Source: CAYLLT01 sp964591605
Lineage (GTDB): Bacteria; Planctomycetota; Phycisphaerae; UBA1845; PWPN01
Length of the DNA stretch: 48,278 nucleotides
NCBI GenBank assembly: GCA_964591605.1
Contig: CAZQEN010000007.1
Coordinates: 1-48,278 of the forward strand
Reading direction: 5' to 3'
This document shows, piece by piece, positions 42,459-48,278 of the stretch (positions are counted from its first letter, which is position 1; every line of letters begins with the position of its first letter). The notes beneath the pieces are model-generated. The model was not told where the DNA came from and did not search any database. It saw only the letters and a program-made list of their open reading frames with translations. The position numbers and the translations under genes were made by a program.

Positions 42459-43469
42459 TCAGAGCAGTCCGCGACGGCGCAGTGCCCTGTGCAGCGCGGG
42501 CTCAACGCGGGTGCGGATCGCGGGATTGGCATAGCCCACCCAGGCGACGTCCGGTTCGACCGCCAGCGGACAGCGCACCGGCCCGCCGGCCGGATCAGTG
42601 ATGATGACACCCGCCTGCCGGGCGATCAATTCCGTGCACAGATCGTACGGGTGGCAGCACAGACCCAGGGGCAGCCCACGCTGTGCCAGGATCGGGGCCA
42701 TCAGCGGCCGCAGATCGGCGTTGAAGCGGTCACGGCCGCTCAGGAGCTCGAAAAGCTGGCCGCCGGTGGAGGCGTACTGGTCCTCGAAGCACAGCGCTTT
42801 GCCCGCCGGCGCGGGGCCGAGCAGCTCACGGACGACCTCTTCGTCGATCGCCGCCAGTTCGTCGCGCGCTCCGGGAAAGAATCGCGAGACCATCGCGTAG
42901 CCCTGAGCGATCGACTCGGCACGAGATGGCTGCAGCGCGAGCGGCGCCCGCTGCCCGGTCAGCCGATCGAATCGCTCGGCCCACGCTTCCTCGCCGCGAC
43001 AGGCCCACGCGCAGTCGCACAGGTGCTGCTTGACGAGGGGGATCTCGGTCTGCACGGCCAGCTCGATGTCGGCGAGCGCGGTCTGCGGACCGCGGTTGGG
43101 GGCCACGCCGGTGAGGACCCAGGCGCTGCGTTTCTGGTAGATGAGTCCGCGTGTGCCGTCGATCGGGTCGGCGATGATGCGTAAGGCGGCACTGGCCTCG
43201 TCGCGCGCCCCGATCACGCGCTGGCCGCCCGGCAGACCCTCGGCGACCAGAACCATGCCGCCCCAGGCCCCGGCCTCGCGCTCGAAGTGGCCAACGAGGC
43301 ATTCCTCGCTGACCTTGTCGACCGCGTAGATCGTGTCGCCCGGATCGTCGGCGACCACCCGCGCGAGATCCTCGGCTTCGGTCCGCTCGCACACGGCGAC
43401 GACGGCCTCCCGGATCTGCTCGTGCAGGCGGCGGATGGACTGCAGCAGGCTGGTCATCTGCGGAGTCAC
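42459..43469 (-). CDS. Inositol monophosphatase-like phosphatase
   Basis: 336 aa from a GTG that overlaps the galT stop (GTGA), so the two are translationally coupled. Metal-binding motifs of the family are present: LVAEGL (first carboxylate), ADPIDGTRG (the DPxDGT box) and HPYDLCTELIARQAG with the third Asp near the C-terminus. Members dephosphorylate inositol phosphate, PAP or fructose bisphosphate; which one is not clear. Coupling to GalT hints at a sugar-phosphate substrate. All core residues are intact. Confidence 0.87.
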   Translation of the reverse strand: MTPQMTSLLQSIRRLHEQIREAVVAVCERTEAEDLARVVADDPGDTIYAVDKVSEECLVGHFEREAGAWGGMVLVAEGLPGGQRVIGARDEASAALRIIADPIDGTRGLIYQKRSAWVLTGVAPNRGPQTALADIELAVQTEIPLVKQHLCDCAWACRGEEAWAERFDRLTGQRAPLALQPSRAESIAQGYAMVSRFFPGARDELAAIDEEVVRELLGPAPAGKALCFEDQYASTGGQLFELLSGRDRFNADLRPLMAPILAQRGLPLGLCCHPYDLCTELIARQAGVIITDPAGGPVRCPLAVEPDVAWVGYANPAIRTRVEPALHRALRRRGLL

Positions 43470-44500
43470 GGCTTCTCCGATCTGAGCCGGTAATGCACCT
43501 CGGATTGGGCCTGAAGCTCGGCCGCCTTGTCCTCGGGCGACGTGTCGCTCAGGAAGCTCCCGCCGCCGATCTCCGGGCCGGCCAGATACTTGAGCAGGTC
43601 GGGCTTGCGCAGCGGCGGGTGGAACTCGATGTGGAAGTGGAAACCGCGGTAGTCGCCGCCATCGGTCGGCGCCTGGTGCAGGGCCATGACGTAGGGAAAC
43701 GACATCTGCCAGAGGTTGTCGAACCGGACCAGGACGGATCGCAGCACCGCGGCCAGGTCGTCCACCTCACCGGCCGACAGCCCGGCCACGCTCGCGTGGC
43801 TCTCCTTCGGGGCCACGTATACCTCGTAGGCATAACGGGCGAAATACGGGACAAACGCGATCGCGGACCCGACGTCGGCGATGATGCGGCGGCCATCCTG
43901 CCGCTCCGAGGCAATGATGTCCTGGAAAAGCACCCGCCCCTTCTCTCGGAGGTAATTGCGGGCAACCGCGGCCTCGATCTCGATGGTCTTGAACACGAAG
44001 CCGGTCGCATAGATCTGCCCGTGGGGGTGCGGATTCGAGACGCCGACGACCTCGCCCTTGTTCTCGAACATGAGAACGTGCCGGACTTCCGGTCGATCGC
44101 CCAGATCGAGGTATTGCTCCTGCCAGACGCGAATGACCTGGGCGATCTGGTCGATCCGCATGTCGGCGAGGGTCAGGTCGTGCCGCGGATCGAAGCAGAC
44201 GACGCGGGCGAGCCCCCGGGCCGGGCTGCTGCGGTAGATGCCGGGCGGCGGGGGCAGATCCGCCGGGGCATCCGGCCCGACACAGGGAAGGTCGTTGTCA
44301 AAGACGAAGGTCTGGGCGTAAGGCGGGTTCACCGCCCCACTGATCCGCCGATTGCCCGGACACAGGTAACAATCCGGGTCGTGTGCGGGCAATGCACGGT
44401 CGCGGGGCCCGCGCAGCTCGCCGCTCCAGGGTCGATTCTGTCGATGGGCGGCGACGATCACCCATTCTTCCCGCAGGGGATGCCAGCGTTGTTCCCACAT
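43466..44500 (-). CDS. galT: Galactose-1-phosphate uridylyltransferase
   Basis: 344 aa from ATG 44500. Transfers UMP between UDP-glucose and galactose 1-phosphate (Leloir pathway). CYLCPGN (about residue 40) is the zinc/iron site, NPHPHGQIYA (about 160) has the nucleophilic His, and FHFHIEFHPP is the C-terminal metal and substrate motif. The Shine-Dalgarno TGAGGG is unusually close to the ATG. No galK or galE is present in the window; the phosphatase gene downstream is coupled. Confidence 0.93.
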   Translation of the reverse strand: MWEQRWHPLREEWVIVAAHRQNRPWSGELRGPRDRALPAHDPDCYLCPGNRRISGAVNPPYAQTFVFDNDLPCVGPDAPADLPPPPGIYRSSPARGLARVVCFDPRHDLTLADMRIDQIAQVIRVWQEQYLDLGDRPEVRHVLMFENKGEVVGVSNPHPHGQIYATGFVFKTIEIEAAVARNYLREKGRVLFQDIIASERQDGRRIIADVGSAIAFVPYFARYAYEVYVAPKESHASVAGLSAGEVDDLAAVLRSVLVRFDNLWQMSFPYVMALHQAPTDGGDYRGFHFHIEFHPPLRKPDLLKYLAGPEIGGGSFLSDTSPEDKAAELQAQSEVHYRLRSEKP

Positions 44501-44656
44501 ACCCTCAGGCGGGCCATGCCCGCCTCCCTGTGTGCCCGGCCGCGACGAGACAATGGTCCGCCGCCGCCTTGCGGCCAGTCTATTCGCTCCCGAGACGGCC
44601 TGCACACTCATTGCTCTCTACAATCAGGTTGTGTGATCCGGTCCCGGCCGTCCAGA

Positions 44657-44709
44657 TTGTGGTGCGGGCGTCTCGCCTGCAACGGGCAGCCGGGACGGCT
44701 GCACCACAA
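44657..44709. repeat. 53-base inverted-repeat element
   Basis: Terminal perfect inverted repeats TTGTGGTGC (44657-44665) and GCACCACAA (44701-44709) enclose GGGCGTCTCGCC and further small inverted pieces. It encodes nothing and lies in the 296-base gap before the ceramidase-like gene. A palindrome GCCTCCGGAGGC follows at 44714-44725. It resembles a mobile palindromic unit; related to the hairpin at 40346. Confidence 0.75.
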
Positions 44710-44796
44710 AAAAGCCTCCGGAGGCGGCCTGCACACCCCCGCCCCTCTCGCGTTATCATGTCAACGGGAATGCTCCCTCTTCATCGTGGATGAATC

Positions 44797-46173
44797 ATGC
44801 GCGATTATCGACTGCTTCTTGCGGCTTGGTTTCTCTGGGCGGCCGTCAGTGCCCATGCGGGCGAACTGCGCGTCGGTTTCGGCCGCCGCGACATCACCCC
44901 CCCGCCGGGCTCGGAAATCCCGGGCTTCCTCACCAAAAAGGTGGGCACCGGGATTGCGGATTCGCTGTTCGTGGTCGCGGCCGTGTTCGATTCAGGCCCG
45001 GAGCGCGTCGCCGTCGTCGGCATCGACTCGCTGTGCATCATGGAAGACACGGTTCGAGCGGCCCGCGAGCGCATCGAGAGCCAGACCGGCATCCCGCCAT
45101 CCCACGTGCTGATCGGGGCCAGCCACACCCACACCGGCGGACCCATCCGGCCGTCGCTCGACGGCACCGTGGACCAGCCATACATGAATCGCGTGCTCGA
45201 GGCCCTCGTCGGAGCCGTGACCGACGCGTGGAACGCCCGCGAAGCCAGCGAGATGGCCATCACCACCGGGCACGCCCCCGGCCTGGCCTTCAACCGGCGT
45301 TTTCTCGTGCGTGACGGACGCGAGATCACGCATCCTGGCAAGCCGGGGACGCCGCATCACGGCGACATCGTGCGCCCGGCCGCACCGGTCGACGACCGCG
45401 TGGGCGTGCTCGCCGTCCGCCGGCCGGGAGGGGCCATCCGGGGATTCCTCGTCCATTTCGGCTGTCACAACACGATCATGAGCGGGGATGACTTCTCGGC
45501 CGACTACGTGGGCGCGCTGCGGCGGCACCTGGCGGAGCGGTACGGGTCGGCGATCGAGACGGCGTTTCTGCTCGGACCCTGCGGCGATGTGACGCAAATT
45601 GACAATCTCTCGCCTGAGAAGCAAGGCGGCCCCGAATACTGCGACCGCTTCGGTGCGCAGCTCGCCAGGGCGGTGGAGCGCTCGCTCACCGACGCCCGGT
45701 GGCAGTCCGAGGCGCAGATCGCCGCCGTGCGGCGGACGGTGCCCATCGCGATCCGTGCCCTGCCGGATCCGGATCGCGAACGGCCGGCCTATGGCCTGGG
45801 CAGCGGGTCGGAGGCGTTCTTCGAGGCCGAGCGACAGCGGGTGGCCCAGGAGCGGGCCCGCCACCCGAACGTGACGTGCGAGGTGCAGGGCATCCGGATC
45901 GGGCCGCTGGGGATTGTGACGAATGGCGGCGAGCTGTTCTGCGAGTATGGGCTGCGGATCCAGGAATGCTCGCGGCATCCGGCCACGTGGGTGGCGACAC
46001 TGGCGAACCAGTGGATCGGGTATATTCCGACGGCGAATGCGTGTGCGGCGGGCGGGTATGAGCCCCGGACGCGGAGGGGCAGCAAGCTGGACATCGACGC
46101 CGGCCAGCGGATCGTCGAGGCCTCGCTGGCCGTCTTATCGGAGCTTGTCCCGGCCTCTCAACCATCGCCCTGA
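44797..46173 (+). CDS. Exported neutral ceramidase-like protein
   Basis: 458 aa. The signal peptide LLLAAWFLWAAVSAHA precedes GFGRRDITPPPGSEIPGF, the N-terminal hallmark of neutral/alkaline ceramidase-type proteins. SHTHTGG (about residue 109) carries the zinc-binding His pair and FGCHNTIMSGDDFSADYVGALRRHL holds further conserved residues; LGPCGDVTQ follows. Length is shorter than full ceramidases (about 650 aa or more), lacking the C-terminal immunoglobulin-like domain, as is common in planctomycete versions. Actual substrate may not be a ceramide. The ribosome-binding site is weak. Confidence 0.85.
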   Translation: MRDYRLLLAAWFLWAAVSAHAGELRVGFGRRDITPPPGSEIPGFLTKKVGTGIADSLFVVAAVFDSGPERVAVVGIDSLCIMEDTVRAARERIESQTGIPPSHVLIGASHTHTGGPIRPSLDGTVDQPYMNRVLEALVGAVTDAWNAREASEMAITTGHAPGLAFNRRFLVRDGREITHPGKPGTPHHGDIVRPAAPVDDRVGVLAVRRPGGAIRGFLVHFGCHNTIMSGDDFSADYVGALRRHLAERYGSAIETAFLLGPCGDVTQIDNLSPEKQGGPEYCDRFGAQLARAVERSLTDARWQSEAQIAAVRRTVPIAIRALPDPDRERPAYGLGSGSEAFFEAERQRVAQERARHPNVTCEVQGIRIGPLGIVTNGGELFCEYGLRIQECSRHPATWVATLANQWIGYIPTANACAAGGYEPRTRRGSKLDIDAGQRIVEASLAVLSELVPASQPSP

Positions 46174-46334
46174 CCAGCATTTGCGCGCGGATGAGCCGCC
46201 CAGTTGACTGCCGCCGGAAAGCCGCTAAACTAACGCATCTTTACCGATGGGCCGACGAACTCTCCAACTGTCGGGGAGCTCCGTGGAGACCAACGTCTCC
46301 GTGTCCATCGGGAAGAAGTGTCAATGGCAGGGTC

Positions 46335-46371
46335 CTTCTACCATTCCCCGATAGCTCAATGGTAGAGCGAG
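46335..46371 (+). pseudogene. Broken upstream copy of tRNA-Asn
   Basis: 37 bases identical to 46457-46493, covering 10 bases of tRNA leader plus the acceptor 5' strand, D-arm and two bases of the anticodon stem. The sequence then departs: the palindrome TCCCGGCGCGCCGGGA replaces the anticodon arm, followed by TTAACCGC, which again matches the intact gene, and then unrelated bases. It cannot fold as a tRNA. Confidence 0.75.
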
Positions 46372-46466
46372 TCCCGGCGCGCCGGGATTAACCGCGGGAC
46401 GGGTAACCGGCGCAACGGCCCTCAGAGGCCGGAACGCCTCGACATGATTGGGTTAGCTTCTACCAT

Positions 46467-46538
46467 TCCCCGATAGCTCAATGGTAGAGCGAGCGGCTGT
46501 TAACCGCTAGGTTCCAGGTTCGAGTCCTGGTCGGGGAG
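46467..46538 (+). tRNA. tRNA-Asn (anticodon GUU)
   Basis: 72-base cloverleaf: acceptor TCCCCGA/TCGGGGA, D-arm GCTC-AATGGTA-GAGC, anticodon arm AGCGG-CTGTTAA-CCGCT with GTT, variable AGGTT, T-arm CCAGG-TTCGAGT-CCTGG, discriminator G. All stems are fully paired. CCA is not encoded. An intrinsic terminator follows at 46585. Confidence 0.97.
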
Positions 46539-46584
46539 GTACCTCAAAAAGCTCGGAATCCGCCGGGCCGGCTGGTTAACGCAG

Positions 46585-46616
46585 ACGCCCGAGCGCGAGA
46601 GCGCTCGGGCGTTTTT
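46585..46616 (+). terminator. Rho-independent terminator after tRNA-Asn
   Basis: ACGCCCGAGCGC (46585-46596) pairs perfectly with GCGCTCGGGCGT (46601-46612) around GAGA and ends in TTTTT (46612-46616). Confidence 0.93.
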
Positions 46617-46963
46617 CGTATCCCGTTGCGGCCAAAGAGTTACGGCCACTCGCCCGGGCACGGCCGCGCTCTCTGATTCGAGATCGTCGAACCGAACCCC
46701 GCCCGCAACCCCCACGGTTGCGTCCGTTTCTCGAACGCAACGGGCCAAAACTCTCGCGCTCTCTGTTGAACAGCCCTCTCCCAGTTAACAACCCTGTCCG
46801 GTCCGGGCACCCCAAACCGACACCTCGAACGCCCGCCGGGTATGTAAGCAGCAGAAGAAATCTCGACGCCCGCCCGCCGGTGCGGGTAGGCAGACAAACC
46901 GCCAGACAGCGCGCTGGTCGCGAAGCGAAGGCCGTTGTGGGCACATCCCCGAGGAGGCCCGCC
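46617..46963. other. Gene-free left edge of the putative mobile element
   Basis: About 350 bases between the terminator and the first element gene. No supportable gene; only the ribosome-binding site GAGGAGG at its right end. Element boundary should lie somewhere here or at the tRNA, but I see no clear att core. Confidence 0.5.
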
Positions 46964-47179
46964 ATGTGCCAGGACTTCGACGACCCCGCCGCCATGACAC
47001 CTGATCAGCGCCGCCGCGAGATCGCCGCGATCCTCGCCAGGGGCGTACTCCGCCTATTCACTCGCACCCGATCGATTCCGGCGGCAGGCGAATCCTCCGC
47101 TCCCCAAGATTCCTCAGAATTCTTCGAGAATTGCCTTGATTCATCAACCACGTCGAGCCCTCATGGCGTCGCTGGTTAA
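46964..47179 (+). CDS. Small protein of a recombinase-associated element
   Basis: 71 aa, GAGGAGG 6 bases before the ATG. The N-terminal half has the helix MTPDQRRREIAAILARGVLRLF, a pattern seen in small proteins that precede DUF2924 and serine recombinase genes; the C-terminal half is Ser-rich and looks disordered. It is followed at 30 bases by the DUF2924 gene. Function unknown; a link with regulation or control of recombination is inference from position. Confidence 0.6.
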   Translation: MCQDFDDPAAMTPDQRRREIAAILARGVLRLFTRTRSIPAAGESSAPQDSSEFFENCLDSSTTSSPHGVAG

Positions 47180-47209
47180 CAGAGGTGAGACCATGCGTGG
47201 AGGACGAAC

Positions 47210-47707
47210 GTGGCGATGAACGTAGGCAAGGCAATCGTCGAACTCAAGCGGATGACCGTCAAGGAGCTGCAGGCCAGGCACGTCGAAGTCTTCGGCGAAC
47301 CGACGCGATCGCACCACAAAGAGTACCTGGTCAAGCGCATCGCATGGCGTATCCAGGCCAACGCTGAAGGCGATCTTTCGGAGCGCGCTCGCCAAAGGGC
47401 GATGGAACTCGCGAACGACGCCGACTTGCGGACTCACGCCCCGCCGACGGCGAACGCCGGGGCCGCTCAGGGGCCCGCCAAGACGGCAACGGTACAGATC
47501 GACCATGACCCCCGCCTGCCGATGCCTGGGGCCGTCGTCACACGCGAATACAGAGGCAGACTTATCGAGGTCCACGTTCTGCCGAACGGGTTCGAGTACG
47601 AAGGTGAGGTCTACCGAACACTGTCGGCCGTAGCCAAGGCCGTGACCGGATCCCACTGGAATGGCTACCAGTTCTTCGAGCTGAACCAGAAAGGAACGAG
47701 ACGATGA
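47210..47707 (+). CDS. DUF2924 domain protein
   Basis: 165 aa from GTG 47210 with GGAGGACG just upstream (ATG 47216 possible). MTVKELQARHVEVFGEPTRS and YLVKRIAWRIQANAEG form the DUF2924 N-terminal region; GTVVTREYRGRLIEV-like and GFEYEGEVYRTLSAVAKAVTGSHWNGYQFF complete it. These proteins are regularly encoded beside large serine recombinases in phages and integrative elements and may be accessory or directionality factors. The stop overlaps the recombinase start (ATGA). Confidence 0.88.
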   Translation: MAMNVGKAIVELKRMTVKELQARHVEVFGEPTRSHHKEYLVKRIAWRIQANAEGDLSERARQRAMELANDADLRTHAPPTANAGAAQGPAKTATVQIDHDPRLPMPGAVVTREYRGRLIEVHVLPNGFEYEGEVYRTLSAVAKAVTGSHWNGYQFFELNQKGTRR

Positions 47708-48278
47708 GCAAGTCGAACGGAGCCAAGCCCGTCGTGCGGTGCGCGATCTACACCCGCAAGTCCACGGATGAGGGCCTGCAGCAGGAGTTCAACAGCCTGG
47801 ATGCCCAACGCGAGGCCGCGGAGGCCTACATCGCCAGCCAGCGCGGTGAGGGCTGGACCTGCGTTCCCGATCGATACGATGACGGCGGTTTCACCGGGGG
47901 CAACATGGAACGCCCCGCGCTCAGGCGCCTGATGGCGGACATCGAAGCCGGCCGGGTTGACTGCATCGTGGTCTACAAGGTGGACCGCCTCTCCCGAAGC
48001 CTGCTCGACTTCGCCCGCATCATGGAGAAGCTGGAGAAACACAGTGTCTCGTTCGTCTCCGTCACGCAGCAATTCAATACCACCACGTCGATGGGCCGGT
48101 TGACGCTGAACATCCTGCTCTCGTTCGCCCAGTTCGAGCGGGAGATCATCTCCGAGCGCACGCGCGACAAGATCGCCGCCGCCAAGCGCAAGGGGCTCTG
48201 GGGCGGCGGACGGCCCATCCTCGGCTACGACATCGAACGCCTGCCGGGCGGGAACCGGCTCGCCGTGAACGAGGAGGA
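47704..48278 (+). CDS. Large serine recombinase (N-terminal part, cut by window end)
   Basis: At least 191 residues, no stop before the window ends. Resolvase domain with nucleophile Ser20 in YTRKSTDEG, LDAQREAAEAYI, DDGGFTGGNMERPALRRLM, VYKVDRLSRSLLDF and LSFAQFEREIISERTRDKI, then RPILGYDI, the beginning of the recombinase DNA-binding domain. Catalyses site-specific integration or excision. Coupled to DUF2924. Together they mark an integrative element or prophage that continues to the right. Confidence 0.95.
   Translation, partial: MSKSNGAKPVVRCAIYTRKSTDEGLQQEFNSLDAQREAAEAYIASQRGEGWTCVPDRYDDGGFTGGNMERPALRRLMADIEAGRVDCIVVYKVDRLSRSLLDFARIMEKLEKHSVSFVSVTQQFNTTTSMGRLTLNILLSFAQFEREIISERTRDKIAAAKRKGLWGGGRPILGYDIERLPGGNRLAVNEE

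Noticed and set aside
46571..47180. GCTGGTTAAC at 46571 and 47171 as att cores
   Set aside because: Only 10 bases, one copy is the end of a coding frame, and neither position is a plausible recombination site on this evidence.
48..47707. Dedicated antiphage defence island or biosynthetic gene cluster
   Set aside because: No restriction, Cas, retron, CBASS or synthase/tailoring genes; the nucleotidyltransferase at 8418 has no partner.

Overview
The window is high-GC bacterial DNA, most likely from a planctomycete close to the Phycisphaerae. Evidence: a PEP-CTERM sorting tail (first gene); a dockerin-like EF-hand tail of the DFNQDGDVDSDDF type on a large secreted protein; twin-arginine Gfo/Idh/MocA oxidoreductase followed directly by a sugar-phosphate isomerase/epimerase; secreted beta-propeller, PRC-barrel and ceramidase-like proteins; and dispersed non-coding repeats of kinds I associate with this phylum. 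Taxonomy is inferred from gene content only. One run of 10 Ns (6577-6586) is an assembly gap inside a gene.

Layout. 48-5723: PEP-CTERM protein, DUF2225/TPR protein, an orphan sensor histidine kinase, an AsmA-like membrane protein and a small lipoprotein facing it. 6125-10324: Tat-exported oxidoreductase and epimerase pair, a degenerate nucleotidyltransferase, a repeat-rich spacer and an orphan periplasmic sugar-binding lipoprotein. 10777-16646: secreted beta-propeller, cyclase-family hydrolase, an independently transcribed structured RNA (13916-14162), L-lactate dehydrogenase, an AhpD-like protein under a palindrome-bearing promoter, and a DinB protein. 16672-18273: minus-strand cluster of a stand-alone Clp N-domain protein, a tail-anchored helix-repeat protein and a two-helix membrane protein. 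18433-21978: a ribbon-helix-helix/zinc-ribbon protein, an AT-rich control region and a zinc or manganese ABC importer (binding protein, ATPase, permease). 21956-28441: membrane SGNH hydrolase, UvrD/PcrA helicase, glucose-6-phosphate isomerase and mannose-1-phosphate guanylyltransferase. 28558-36396: three large exported proteins (endonuclease I with dockerin tail, diheme cytochrome fused to a sugar-dehydrogenase propeller, D-aminoacylase fused to a class C beta-lactamase-like domain). 36600-38766: a 29-codon hydrophobic peptide gene with its own terminator, opposite motA-motB. 38816-46173: PRC-barrel, CBM9-like, propeller, inositol-monophosphatase-like, galT and ceramidase-like genes. 46335-48278: tRNA-Asn with a broken upstream copy, then the left part of a mobile element (small protein, DUF2924, large serine recombinase cut by the window edge).

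How they fit together. Most of the window is ordinary chromosomal background: sugar-phosphate and nucleotide-sugar metabolism (pgi, manC, galT), envelope proteins, motor stator and metal uptake. The parts that ordinary annotation would miss are the structured RNA with a near-consensus promoter and terminator, the 29-aa peptide gene, the Cys/His-rich RHH protein next to a metal importer, the tRNA-Asn duplication beside a serine recombinase, and several families of intergenic repeats, one of them sitting inside the metal-importer operon.
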